Positions 40,357 to 49,472 of a DNA stretch of 64,000 nt are shown here, one piece after another (the stretch's first letter is position 1; every line of letters begins with the position of its first letter). A program made the translations under genes and the position numbers. Origin of the DNA: Palsa-504 sp963822765 (GTDB taxonomy: Bacteria; Actinomycetota; Actinomycetes; Streptosporangiales; Streptosporangiaceae); contig CAWGJL010000048.1 of the NCBI GenBank assembly GCA_963822765.1, positions 248,001 through 312,000 of the forward strand, given 5' to 3'. The notes under the pieces are model-generated. The model was not told the DNA's origin and did not search any database. It was given only the letters and a program-made list of their open reading frames with translations.

Positions 40357-42317
40357 GGCGTGTTGCGGAACTTTCGCGCTGGCGAGTCCGGTCAGCGGCC
40401 GTGTCGGGTGCTGGCCGCGGGTTGCGGGTCTTTGATGGCCGCGCGAGGCTGGGGATGGCTGGTTGCTGGTGTTCGCGGGGGTGCGGGGCGGCCTGGCGCG
40501 GCGGGAGATCGTGTTCCGGGCATGCCTGGCTGGCCGTGTGACGTGCGGGCTGTGGATAACGCCGGCTGGGTTGCGGGTCTGGGAAGGCTGGGGAGCCGCC
40601 GGTGCAGCAGCATCAGGTTGCTGACGGCGCGGCGAGGGTGAGCTCGGCCTGGACGAGGGGCAGGCCGCGCATGGAGAACCGGCGCAGCCCGATCGTGTCT
40701 TTGAGGAAGCTGAAGCCGCCTTCGGACAGCGGCGCGCGGCGGCGGTAGATGTCGCGGCCCTGCCGGGTCGACATGTTGTGGGCCATCTGGTCGCGGGGGT
40801 CCTGGTGCCGGCAGGCGGGAGTGTGCGGGCCGCTGCTTCCGGCCAGCTCCCAGGAGCCGGGGCTGATCAGCCGGTCCGGGCCCTGGGCCGCGCAGTTCTT
40901 CTCGCTGAAGTACCCGCTGTCATAGACGACGGTGCCGATGCGGGACCAGGCCGGGGGGCGCCCGCCGGCCCGGTGCCCGGCGGCGATGACCTGCTGCGCG
41001 GCGGTGATTCCGGCCAGGGTGGGCTCGACCTGGGCGGCGTCGTTGACGTCCTGGGTGGCGCGGGCGGCCAGGACCAGCCCGTCATCGGCCCTGGGGAGCT
41101 GGCAGTTATAGGCCTGCACGGTGCCGTTGCGGGTGCAGTGCATCGCGCGCGAATCCGGGTCGGTGATGTTGCGCACCGGCTGCGGCGGCTTCTTGCCGCG
41201 TCTCCTCTCCCCTTCCCGGTCCCCGCGCCGCCCGGCGGGTCCGGCAGGCTGCGGCTTGCGCGGCCCGGGCCTTTGCGGCCTTCCGGGCGGCGGCCAGCCG
41301 CTCCCGGGCGCGCCGCACCGCCGCGGCCTGCTCCGGCGGGACGGGCCGCGCGCCGGGCACGCCGCGGCCGGCGGAGGCCGCGACCCGCTGGCCGTAGACG
41401 TCGCACCTGGCCTGCTGCGCGGCGGTGGCCTGCCCAGCGCGATCTGCGCGACCGTGACCGCCACCTCCTCCGGTACCCGGCCCGGCGGCGCCTGCCCGGC
41501 CCGCGCCTTCGCCAGGTACGCTCCCGCCTGCTGGCGGCGCGCCGCGTCCTCCGCCTCCCGCGCGGCCTGCAGGTCCGCCAGGGCGGCCGCGATCCGCTCC
41601 GCCCGGGACGCCCCGCCCCACCCGGCCGGCAGCACCGCCGGGCCGCACAGCCCCAGCCCCGGCAGCACCCCCCGGCACAGCAGGGACAGCCGTCGCCCCC
41701 GGCGCCGGCGGCCTCGCCGTGGCCGTGGCCCTCGCAGCCGCACTCGCCGTCCGCGGCGGCGGCCTCCTGCAGCACCTGGCGGGACAGCTTCCGCAGCCCC
41801 GCCAGGGTCCGGTTGGCCTCCTTGGACGCGTCCGCCCAGATCTTGGAGCCGTCCACCGAGATCACCCGCAGCCGGCCCAGCCCCGCCACCGCGCACACAT
41901 ACAGCACCTGCGTGAACAGGTCCTCCAGCGGCCCGTCCTCCCCCCCGGTGCGCTGCCGGAACCGGCACAGCGTCGAATGATCCGGGAACTGGTTCCCCGA
42001 GGCGATCCGGAACGCCGCATCCACCCGGGTCCGGTCCTCGATCTGGCGGGAGGACCGCTCCCCGCACGACATCGCGTACATCACCAGCGTCACCAGCATC
42101 CGCGGGTCATACCCCGGCCGGCCCTTGCCCGGGCTCGTGCCGGCCTCCACGGCCGAGATATCCAGCTGCCCGGCAACATCAATCAGGAACCAGACGAAAT
42201 GGTCCCTAGGCACCCACTCCTGCATATCCAGGGGCAAAAACATCGGCTTCTCCCGGTTCACCGGGAGTATGCGGCTCATAAACCCCATCCTGCCAGGCAA
42301 AAAAGAAGCAACACGCC
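40357..42317 (-). mobile_element. IS1182-family-like insertion sequence
   Basis: 1961 bases bounded by perfect 10-base inverted ends, GGCGTGTTGC at left and GCAACACGCC at right, and flanked on both sides by CTCTAG (40351-40356 and 42318-42323), read as a 6-base target duplication. It contains one transposase gene on the minus strand whose sequence is IS1182-like. About 245 bases between the left end and the transposase stop hold no recognisable gene. Insertion in the loop of a terminator hairpin agrees with the known liking of this family for palindromic targets. Confidence 0.75.
40613..42288 (-). pseudogene. IS1182-like transposase, frame-broken
   Basis: N-terminus intact: SRILPVNREKPMFLPLDMQEWVPRDHFVWFLIDVAGQL, GRPGYDPRMLVTLVMYAMSCGERSSRQIEDR and NQFPDHSTLCRFR (DUF772-type), then VISVDGSKIWADASKEANRT with the first DDE Asp. 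After a Cys-rich stretch (GECGCEGHGHGEAAGAGGDGCPCC) the frame changes near 41690, again near 41440, and returns near 41230 to NITDPDSRAMHCTRNGTVQAYNCQL and APLSEGGFSFLKDTIGLRRFSMRGL. At least three shifts, so no full transposase can be made as written. Confidence 0.75.
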
Positions 42318-42364
42318 CTCTAGCGTGGTGAACCCGGGGTTTCACCACGCAACAGCAGGCCCCC

Positions 42365-43420
42365 TCACCCGGCGTGGTGCAGCCGGTAATGCTCGGCCAG
42401 CACGTCGTCGCCGAAGTCGTCGGCCGGGTTGCGCCACGCCGAGTGGATGTGGTTGCCGTTCGCCTGGGTGTTGTCGTGCTCGATGAGCAGCGTCGGCCCC
42501 TGGACCCGGAAGTAGTGCCGACCCCCGGGCGACGTGCCGCCCGCCCACGCGAAGCACAGGTTGTCCAGCCCGGCCCGCTCCAGGTCATGCAGCTGCGCCC
42601 CGGCCACCTCGTCGGGCAGCCGCCGCGCGAACGACCCGACCAGCCCGGCCAGGTCGTCGAGCTGGATCCGGTTCAGCGCGGAACCGGGAATCCCCTTCGG
42701 GCCCGAGCGCACGTAGCTCAGCACGTCCCGCTCCTCCTCGCTGATCACGTAGTCCGGCTCGGGGAAGAACACCGCGTCGGGCCGCTCGACCTCGCCGATC
42801 CTGGGCACCATCCGGGTGGCCAGATCCGGCGGCGGCCGGTGGTGGATGATCGCGGCCTGCCGCTGCTCGGCGTTCAGCGAGTTCACGAAGCGGAAGCCGA
42901 GTTCCTCGTCGTCGGCCAGCGGGGCGAGCAGCCCGTAGGACGCGGGCTCGGCGCCGAGCATGCACGGAGTCGGCGACACCCAACGGCCGTCGACGACGGT
43001 GAAGTTGAGTGACACGTGATGCCCGGCCACCTGCCAGCCCCACGCCTCGTCGTCCGGCGACCCGAACACCTTGAAGCTGTACCGCTCGGGATTGAACAGG
43101 TCGGCCAGCCCCGGGGTCAGCGCCCGCAGCACGTGCTCCATGGCCATCACCGAGACGACCTTGGCGTACCCCGGCAGGCTGGTGCCGGCCGCGATCAGCT
43201 CGTGCGCGAGCCGGCGCTGGCCGTCGTCCAGCGCGCCGATCGGCAGGCCGTCGCGATCCCGCGCGGGCAGGTAGGACCAGTCGCGCCGCTCCTCGCCGAA
43301 CGCGAAGCACGCCCGGCCGCGCTGTGCCTCATCGAGCGCGGCCAGGAACGCGCCCGCGGCCGCGGCCATCCGACCGGCCGTCTCCGGTACCGCCAGGTGA
43401 GCCCCATCTGCAGAAGTCAT
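42365..43420 (-). CDS. DUF3500 family protein
   Basis: 351 residues. ETAGRMAAAAGAFLAALDEAQRGRACFAFGEERRDWSYLP, GHHVSLNFTVVDGRWVSPTPCMLGAEPA and HYFRVQGPTLLIEHDNTQANGNHIHSAWRNPADDFGDDVLAEHY match the DUF3500 pattern, with several conserved His (GHHVS, NHIHS) that could bind metal. Function unknown. A copy of the PFG-KK element overlaps the start: six A then GACT precede the ATG at 43420. No normal Shine-Dalgarno sequence is visible. Confidence 0.82.
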   Translation of the reverse strand: MTSADGAHLAVPETAGRMAAAAGAFLAALDEAQRGRACFAFGEERRDWSYLPARDRDGLPIGALDDGQRRLAHELIAAGTSLPGYAKVVSVMAMEHVLRALTPGLADLFNPERYSFKVFGSPDDEAWGWQVAGHHVSLNFTVVDGRWVSPTPCMLGAEPASYGLLAPLADDEELGFRFVNSLNAEQRQAAIIHHRPPPDLATRMVPRIGEVERPDAVFFPEPDYVISEEERDVLSYVRSGPKGIPGSALNRIQLDDLAGLVGSFARRLPDEVAGAQLHDLERAGLDNLCFAWAGGTSPGGRHYFRVQGPTLLIEHDNTQANGNHIHSAWRNPADDFGDDVLAEHYRLHHAG

Positions 43421-43421
43421 A

Positions 43422-43460
43422 GTCTTTTTTACCGAACGGGCCGTGGTGCCCGCCCCCCGC
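43422..43460 (-). repeat. PFG-KK element, copy C (overlapping DUF3500 start)
   Basis: Minus strand reads AGGGHHGPFGKKDYDF. The frame opens at a TTG about 12 codons upstream of the PFG and runs over the start codon of the DUF3500 gene in a different frame. Shares CCGTTCGG plus an A6 run with copies A and B. Confidence 0.55.
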
Positions 43461-43542
43461 CGCCCCCGCCAAGGACTTGCACCAGCGAGGCAGTGGCTGG
43501 TGTCGAGATGCTGCGATGAGATTTTTCGCGCATGCTGGCGGC

Positions 43543-44517
43543 ATGAGCACTCTCGGGCACCGCGTCGGGCACGCGATCCGGCCGCACTCGCACGACCACG
43601 GCACCGACGCCGCGCTGGAGGCCTCCGCCGACGGCTGGCGCACGCTGTGGATCTCGCTGGCCGGGCTGGCCGCCACCGCGGCCGCGCAGGCGGTGGTGGT
43701 CGCGCTGTCGGGCTCGGTCGCGCTGCTCGGCGACACGCTGCACAACGCGGCCGACGCGCTGACCGCGGTCCCGCTCGGGGTGGCCTTCATGCTCGGCCGG
43801 CGCCGTCCGAACCGCCGGTACACCTACGGCTACGGCCGGGCCGAGGACCTGGCCGGCATGGCCATCGTCGCCGTGATCGCGATCTCCTGCGTGGTGGCCG
43901 CGTTCGCCGCTGTCCAGCGCCTGGCGCACCCGCGGCCGGTGAGCCACCTGGCTGCCGTGGCCGCTGCCGCCGCCCTCGGCTTCGCCGGCAATGAGCTGGT
44001 CGCCCGCTACCGGATCCGGACCGGGCGCCGGATCGGCTCCGCCGCGCTGGTCGCCGACGGCCGCCACGCGCGCGCCGACGGGTTTACCTCGCTGGCCGTC
44101 CTGGCCGGCGCGGGCGGGATGTCGCTCGGCTGGACCTGGGCCGACCCCGTGGTCGGCCTGGCGATCACGGTCATCATCCTGACCGTGGGCTGGCAGGCGG
44201 CCCGCGACGTCGGCGCGCGGCTGATGGATAGCGTCGACCCGGCGCTGACCGAGCAGGCCGAGGCGACCCTGCGGGCGACTCCGGGGGTGCTGGGCGCCGG
44301 GCCGGTCCGGCTGCGCTGGGTCGGGCGCAGGCTCCGGGCCGAGTGCGCGATCCTGGTCGACCCGCACTGCTCGGTGATCGAGGCCCACGCGGTCGCGGTC
44401 GCCGCCGAGCACCGGCTCATCCACGCCATCCCGCACCTGGCCGCCGCCGTGGTCCACGCCGATCCGCTGGACGACACCGACCACCACGCGCCGCTCGCCG
44501 ACCACGCGCTCGTTTAG
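43543..44517 (+). CDS. Cation diffusion facilitator (CDF) transporter
   Basis: 324 residues. A His-rich N-terminus (HSHDHG), then about six membrane helices. TM2 has GDTLHNAADAL with the HxxxD metal site, and TM5 region DGRHARADGFTSLAVLAG has the second HxxxD. A cytoplasmic C-terminal domain follows (LRATPGVLGAGPVRLRWVGRRLRAECAILVDP). Such proteins export Zn2+, Co2+ or Fe2+ by proton exchange. The start is uncertain; ATG 43543 gives the family N-terminus. The stop overlaps the convergent PNP gene by four bases. Confidence 0.9.
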   Translation: MSTLGHRVGHAIRPHSHDHGTDAALEASADGWRTLWISLAGLAATAAAQAVVVALSGSVALLGDTLHNAADALTAVPLGVAFMLGRRRPNRRYTYGYGRAEDLAGMAIVAVIAISCVVAAFAAVQRLAHPRPVSHLAAVAAAAALGFAGNELVARYRIRTGRRIGSAALVADGRHARADGFTSLAVLAGAGGMSLGWTWADPVVGLAITVIILTVGWQAARDVGARLMDSVDPALTEQAEATLRATPGVLGAGPVRLRWVGRRLRAECAILVDPHCSVIEAHAVAVAAEHRLIHAIPHLAAAVVHADPLDDTDHHAPLADHALV

Positions 44518-45335
44518 ACGCGGGGCAAGATCCCAGCCAGCAAGGTCCCCATCCGGCTGGCCGAGGCCTGGCCGGCCTCGACTACCTCGGCATGGCTCAG
44601 GCCGTGCCCGGCCAGACCCGCGGCCAGGTTCGTGACCAGCGAGATGCCGAGCACCTCGGCCCCGAGCTGGCGTACGGCGATCGCCTCCAGGCCGGTCGAC
44701 ATCCCGACCAGGTCCGCGCCGAGCCGGCCCAGCATGGTGATCTCGGCCGGGGTCTCGTAGTGCGGGCCGGGCAGCATCGCGTACACGCCTTCGGCCAGGC
44801 TCGGGTCGGCCTCCCGGGCCAGCGCGCGCAGCCGCGGCGAGTACAGGTCGGTCAGGTCGGTGAACCGCTGGCCCACTGACGGCGCCGGCCCGGTCAGCGG
44901 AGACTTGCCGGTCAGGTTGAGATGGTCGCTGATCAGCACCGGCTCTCCGACCGTGAGCCCGGACCTGATGCCGCCGGCCGCGTTGGTCAGCACCACCACC
45001 CGGGCGCCCGCGCAGACCGCGGTGCGCACCCCGTGCACCACGGTGGCGGGGGGCAGCCCCTCGTACAGGTGCACCCGCCCCAGGAATACCAGCACCCGCA
45101 GCGGCCCGGCCCTGACCGAACGCACCGTGGGCGTGTGCCCGGCCACGGTGGGCTCGGGAAATCCGCCCAGTTCGGTCAGCGGCACCTCGGCCTCGGCGGG
45201 CCCGATCGCGTCGGCGGCCGGGGCCCAGCCCGAGCCCAGCACCACGGCGACATCGGGCTTCCCGGCCAGAGCGGTGAGGCGGGCTGCGCTGGCTGCCGCC
45301 ACGGCGTACGGATCGTCGGTCACGTGGGCCATCAT
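44514..45335 (-). CDS. punA: Purine nucleoside phosphorylase
   Basis: 273 residues. VAVVLGSGWAP is the phosphate-binding loop, VFLGRVHLYEGLPPATVVHGVRTAV holds RxHxYEG, VVLTNAAGGIRSGLTVGEPVLISDHLNLTG the core, and YAMLPGPHYETPAEITMLGRLGADLVGMSTGLEAIAVRQLG the purine site (Glu in PHYET, Met in GMST). Length and motifs match the trimeric type. It splits (deoxy)guanosine or inosine with phosphate. Together with deoC nearby it supports nucleoside salvage. ATG 45335 or 45332. Confidence 0.93.
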   Translation of the reverse strand: MMAHVTDDPYAVAAASAARLTALAGKPDVAVVLGSGWAPAADAIGPAEAEVPLTELGGFPEPTVAGHTPTVRSVRAGPLRVLVFLGRVHLYEGLPPATVVHGVRTAVCAGARVVVLTNAAGGIRSGLTVGEPVLISDHLNLTGKSPLTGPAPSVGQRFTDLTDLYSPRLRALAREADPSLAEGVYAMLPGPHYETPAEITMLGRLGADLVGMSTGLEAIAVRQLGAEVLGISLVTNLAAGLAGHGLSHAEVVEAGQASASRMGTLLAGILPRV

Positions 45336-45413
45336 CGCGTATACCGAGCCGCTGATGCAGTCAGGCGCTCGGTCAGGGGCAGAACTACCCTTGATGCGTT
45401 ATACCTTGGCTGA

Positions 45414-46319
45414 GTGAACGAGGAGGCCAGGATCGGGGGTGCCCAGGGCGCCGATCCGCAGACGCAGGACCCGGAGCCCGAGGCGTCCGTGCAGGTCGAC
45501 GGTGCCCAGCGCGGGACGTGGGACGACCCGCGGGTGCCGTGGTCTGGCCGGCCAGGCCGGCTGGACATCGCGCTGTGGGCCGGGATCGTGCTCAGCGGCC
45601 TCTACTACTGGGCCCTGCTCCCGTTCGTGGCTCCGCTGGTCGGTACCCACCCGGTGCTGCTCGAGGTGCTCAACGGGAACACCGCCGCGATCATCTCCGC
45701 CGCGGCGTTCGTCCGGGTCGGGCACGGGTCGCTGGTCATCGTGCTGCTGGCCGCCATCCCCGGGTTGATGAAGTTCGACTGGCTGTACTGGTGGGCGGGC
45801 CGGCTGTGGGGTGAGCGGCTGATCGGCATCTTGTCCGGCCGGCGCAACCGCGGTGGCAAGTACATGGACCGCGTGCAGCGCTGGGGCTGGAAGTTCACCT
45901 GGCCCGCGGTGATCGTCGCCCCGTTCCTGCCCATCCCGACCGCGATCATCTACGTGGTGGCCGGCTGGGCCGGGATGCGGCTGGTCACGTTCCTCATCCT
46001 GGACGCCATCGGCTCGCTGCTGTGGGCCGGCCTGCTGGCGGGCCTGGGCTACGAACTCGGCCATCACGCGGTCGTGGTCGCGCAGAGCATCTCGCACTAC
46101 GGCCTGTGGATCTCGATCGGGCTGGTCGTGGTCATCGTGTTCTTCCAGGTGCGCTCGCAGCGTCACATGATGCAGGCGGCGCGCAGGCCAGACGGTCGCG
46201 CAGGCCCAGCCGCGGCGATGAGTCAGAGAGCTGAACCCGGGTCGGGCCAGGACGACCGCCAGCCAGCCGGCCGGTGCCTGGCCCCGCTGGACAGCCGGGG
46301 GCGTCACGCTGTCAAGTGA
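45414..46319 (+). CDS. DedA/VTT-domain membrane protein
   Basis: 301 residues. A hydrophilic acidic head of about 50 residues, then LDIALWAGIVLSGLYYWALLPFVAPL, SLVIVLLAAIPGLMKFDWLYWWAGRLWG, FTWPAVIVAPFLPIPTAIIYVVAGWAGM and LILDAIGSLLWAGLLAGLGY. The F/WxxR and PxP motifs of VTT re-entrant loops are recognisable (VIVAPFLPIPT). DedA proteins flip or move lipids such as undecaprenyl phosphate. GTG 45414 is the start; TTATACCT just upstream is a possible -10 box. The stop codon lies inside the terminator hairpin. Confidence 0.85.
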   Translation: MNEEARIGGAQGADPQTQDPEPEASVQVDGAQRGTWDDPRVPWSGRPGRLDIALWAGIVLSGLYYWALLPFVAPLVGTHPVLLEVLNGNTAAIISAAAFVRVGHGSLVIVLLAAIPGLMKFDWLYWWAGRLWGERLIGILSGRRNRGGKYMDRVQRWGWKFTWPAVIVAPFLPIPTAIIYVVAGWAGMRLVTFLILDAIGSLLWAGLLAGLGYELGHHAVVVAQSISHYGLWISIGLVVVIVFFQVRSQRHMMQAARRPDGRAGPAAAMSQRAEPGSGQDDRQPAGRCLAPLDSRGRHAVK

Positions 46320-46328
46320 CGCCCCCGG
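46295..46328. terminator. Bidirectional terminator between DedA gene and ABC importer operon
   Basis: CCGGGGGCGTCAC (46295-46307) pairs with GTGACGCCCCCGG (46316-46328): 13 perfect pairs, 8-base loop. It overlaps the DedA stop codon and lies 18 bases past the solute-binding protein stop on the other strand. Confidence 0.8.
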
Positions 46329-46345
46329 TACCGGATGTGTGTGTG

Positions 46346-47639
46346 CTATCCGTTTATCGTCTGGATGCCGGAGATCGTGCCCTGCGCAGTCTGCAGGGCG
46401 GAGTTCACCGACGCGGTGCCGGTGATCGCGGCCTGGATGGCGGTCCAGATCGCCTGCGACACCTTCGGGTAGTTGGCGCCGTACTCAGTGGTGCGCGGCC
46501 GGGCGTTCTGGGTCTCCTGCGCGAATACGGTGTACTCGGGGCCGCCCTGGAGGTACTGCTGGACGACCGCTGGCTTGCTGGGCAGGTAGTACATCATCGA
46601 GGTGACATGGATCATCGTCGCCGGGTTCTGCAGTCCTTCAATCCACTGCCAGGCGGCCTGCGTCTGCGCCGCCGAGCCGCCCGCGCCGATGTCCATGGTC
46701 TCCCCGCCCAGGGGAGCGATGACCGTCTGTCCGGCCTGTTGCACCGGGATGGGCACGATGCCGTACTGCTGGTTGTACTTCCAGCCCGCCGCGTTTAGCT
46801 CGGGGAAGATCCACGGGCCGTCGACGATCATGGCCGCCTTCTGGTGCAGGAACTGCTGGGTCAGGTCGGGGTCTTGACCCCAGGTGAGGACCGACTTCGA
46901 CGCCGACCCGTCCTTGACCATGTTCACCCACAGCTGCAGCGCCTGCTGGAACGGCGGCGTGTTCACGTGGGTGAGCGACGCCCCGTTGGACCAGAAGAAC
47001 GGCTCAAGCTGCCAGGTGGACTGCTCGTCGTTGGTCGCGTCGAACGCGATCCCGTCGTGGGATGAGGTGGTGAGCGCCTTCGCGTCGGCCTGCAGCTGCG
47101 CCCAGGTGGTGGGCGGGGTCAGGTGAGCGGCGGCGAGCATGGCCTTGTTGTAGAACAGCCCGACTGCGTTGGTGCCGATCGGGTAGCAGTAGTGCTTGCC
47201 CTGGTAGGTGCATTCGGCGATCGCGCCCGCGGTGTACCCGCTGGTGGTGAACCCGGGCATGCTGTCAAGCGATACCAGCTGGCCGGTGGCGGCCACCTCG
47301 GGCACGTTCGGGTTGTCGATCAGCATCAGGTTCGGCATGTCGCCGGCGCTGGCGTCCTGCAGGATCTTCGTGATCAGGTTCGCGTACGGAACCGAGGTCC
47401 GCTTGAACGGTGATGTTCGGGTGCGCCTTCATGAACTGCGCGTTGTATGCGTTGATCGCGGCGTTGGCGCCACCGGTGTAATAGTCGAACTCGGTGATCG
47501 TGACCTTGCCGCCGCTCGTGCTGCCGCCACCAGCTGAGCTGGCGGGAGAGCTGGACGAGCAAGCGGCGGTCGTGGCCAGCAGCAAGGATGCGCCAGCCAC
47601 GGCGAGGCGACGTCTTCTTATCCGATGCTGATTGGGCAT
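46346..47639 (-). pseudogene. ABC sugar transporter solute-binding lipoprotein with one frameshift
   Basis: It begins MPNQHRIRRRRLAVAGASLLLATTAACSSSS, a lipoprotein signal with lipobox LLATTAAC, then GKVTITEFDYYTGGANAAINAYNAQFMKAHPNITVQ. Near 47405 the frame shifts by one base to KRTSVPYANLITKILQDASAGDMPNLMLIDNPNVPEVAATGQL and on to WQWIEGLQNPATMIHVTSMMYYLPSKPAVVQQYL. All parts of a family 1 binding protein are present. AAGGAGAT precedes ATG 47639. It should deliver an oligosaccharide to the two permeases. The frameshift is either a sequencing error or inactivation. Confidence 0.78.
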
Positions 47640-47641
47640 GA

Positions 47642-48498
47642 TTATCTCCTTAAGGTGAAATAAACCCTTCACAGAGCCGACCGTCAGGCCGGCCGCGATG
47701 TAGCGCTGAGCGGCGATGAGCAGCATGGCGGCGGGCAGCACCGCGAACACAGCGAGCGCCATCGCCTGTCCCCAGTTCTGCGAGAACTCGCCGACGTAGG
47801 TGTAGATGGACAGCGTGACCGGCTCGAACGTGTTGCCGTTCAGCATGGTGAGCGCGAAGATGAAATCGCCCCAGCCGTTGAGGAAGGCGAACAGCGCGAT
47901 GGTGATGACCGCGGACCGGCTCATCGGCAGCACGACCCGGGCGAACGCCTGCCACTCATTCGCCCCGTCCACGCGGGCCGCCGCGATCACGTCGGGCGGC
48001 AGAGCGAGCATGAAGGCGCGCAGCACCAGGATGCCGAACGGCACAGCATAGCTGGCATCGGCGATGATCAGCCCCGTGTAGCTGTTGAGCAGGTGCAGCC
48101 GGTGGTACACGAGGAACAGCGAGTTCGCGATGACGATCGACGGCAGGATCTGCGCGATCAGCAGCGAGCCGACCAGCAACGCGGTCACCCGGAATCGATA
48201 GCGGGCCAGCGCATGCGCCGCGGGCAGCGGCGATCGCGAGCGTCAGCACCGTCGTGCCGAGCGCGATGATCAGCGAGCTCACTACGTGCGAACCCTGCTG
48301 GGACAGCACAACGCGGTAGTTCGACAGCGTGAACGTCGCCGGGAAGAAGCTGTAGTGCGATGCGCCGAACAGCTGCGAGTTCGTCTCGAACGAGGCGACG
48401 AGCACGGCGTATAGCGGGAACAGGAGCACGACCAGCGCCGCCAGCGCGCCGAGGCTGGCCGCCGCGGCGGCCAGTCGGCGCCGGGTAGCCGCTCTCAT
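47642..48498 (-). pseudogene. ABC sugar transporter permease (MalG-like), frameshifted and lacking a stop
   Basis: N-terminus ATRRRLAAAAASLGALAALVVLLFPLYAVLVASFET, then ALGTTVLTLAIAA. A shift near 48220 leads to AHALARYRFRVTALLVGSLLIAQILPSIVIANSLFLVYH. The EAA loop is DVIAAARVDGANEWQAFARVVLPMSRSAVITIALFAFLNGWGDFIFA. The frame then runs through VGSVKGLFHLKE into the binding-protein gene without a stop; a one-base change would give a stop in GATAATC, so the apparent fusion is probably not real. It overlaps permease 1 by ATGA. Confidence 0.75.
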
Positions 48499-49472
48499 CG
48501 CGAATCCCCTCGTAGTGAATCACGGTTCAGCCAGATGTACAGCGGGGCAGCGACCAGGGCGATCAGCAGCAGGACGGTGTTCAGAGCCGCGCCGGCGCCG
48601 TAGTCGAAGTCCTGGAAGGACAGGTTGTAAGCCCAGGTGGCGATCAGCTGGGTCGAGTTGGCCGGGCCGCCGTTGGTCAGGCCGATCACGACGTCGAATA
48701 CCTTGACCGTGAACACGAAGCCGAGCACGAACACCACTTCGATCACGGGGCGGATGATCGGCACGGTGATCCGGGTGAGCCGCTGCCACGGCCCGGCACC
48801 GTCGATCCTGGCCGCCTCGATGAGCTCCGCGGGTACGTCCTGCAACGCGCTGTACAGCAGCACGGTGAAGAACGGAACGCCGATCCAGATGTTCGTGATC
48901 AGCACGGTCAGATACGCCCAGCCCGGCGCGACCTCGAACCCGATCGGGACGTGGATCAGGTGCAGGTCGAGCAGGATCTGGTTGACCGCGCCGGCCTGGA
49001 GCTGGAACAGGAACTTGAAGATGACGCCGGTGACCAGCAGCGGCAGCAGCCACGGGACGAGGATCAGCGATCGGGCGAACCTGCGCAGCGGAAACCGCAG
49101 GTTGAACAGCAGCGCGAGGCCGAAGCCGATGAGGAACTGGAACACCAGCGAGAGCACCGTGAAGCTGAACGTACGCAAGATCGCGCTGTCCGCGACTGGA
49201 TCCTTCAGCGTGGTCGTGTAGTTGGACCAGCCGGCGAACGGCGCGGTCAGGTGGGATACCGTCGCTGGCGAGGTCTGCTCGAAGGACAGCAGCAGGTTGT
49301 ACACGACCGGGATTGCGAACGCGAAGAGCACATAGGCGATCGCGGGTAGCAGGAACGCCCACCTGACAGTCCGGTGTAGCCGGGCGCGGCGCGCGGCGGC
49401 TGCCTCGGTAACACCGCCGGGTCGCCGGGTTCCCGGCGGCAGTTGGCGGGCGTGGGCCGTCACCTGGCTCAC
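48495..49472 (-). CDS. ABC sugar transporter permease (MalF-like)
   Basis: 325 residues. Six membrane helices: WAFLLPAIAYVLFAFAIPVVYNLLLSF, FSFTVLSLVFQFLIGFGLALLFNL, SLILVPWLLPLLVTGVIFKFLF, YLTVLITNIWIGVPFFTVLL, VVFVLGFVFTVKVFDVVIGLT and ALNTVLLLIALVAAPLYIWL. The EAA motif is ELIEAARIDGAGPWQRLTRITVPIIRPV. Start GTG 49472 overlaps the GH31 stop (GTGA), which rules out the longer frame. No ATPase gene is in this cluster; carbohydrate importers often share a single MsiK-type ATPase encoded elsewhere. Confidence 0.9.
   Translation of the reverse strand: MSQVTAHARQLPPGTRRPGGVTEAAAARRARLHRTVRWAFLLPAIAYVLFAFAIPVVYNLLLSFEQTSPATVSHLTAPFAGWSNYTTTLKDPVADSAILRTFSFTVLSLVFQFLIGFGLALLFNLRFPLRRFARSLILVPWLLPLLVTGVIFKFLFQLQAGAVNQILLDLHLIHVPIGFEVAPGWAYLTVLITNIWIGVPFFTVLLYSALQDVPAELIEAARIDGAGPWQRLTRITVPIIRPVIEVVFVLGFVFTVKVFDVVIGLTNGGPANSTQLIATWAYNLSFQDFDYGAGAALNTVLLLIALVAAPLYIWLNRDSLRGDSR

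Larger units (their letters stand above)
40331..42349. terminator. Hairpin between membrane protein and DUF3500 genes, interrupted by an IS
   Basis: GAACCCCGGGTTTCACC at 40331-40347 and GGTGAACCCGGGGTTTC at 42327-42343 are near-perfect complements. Without the IS and one CTCTAG copy they would be 12 bases apart, forming a long bidirectional terminator-like hairpin between two convergent genes. The IS sits in its loop. The right half can still fold alone (CGTGGTGAACCC with GGTTTCACCACG, 42324-42349). Confidence 0.6.
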
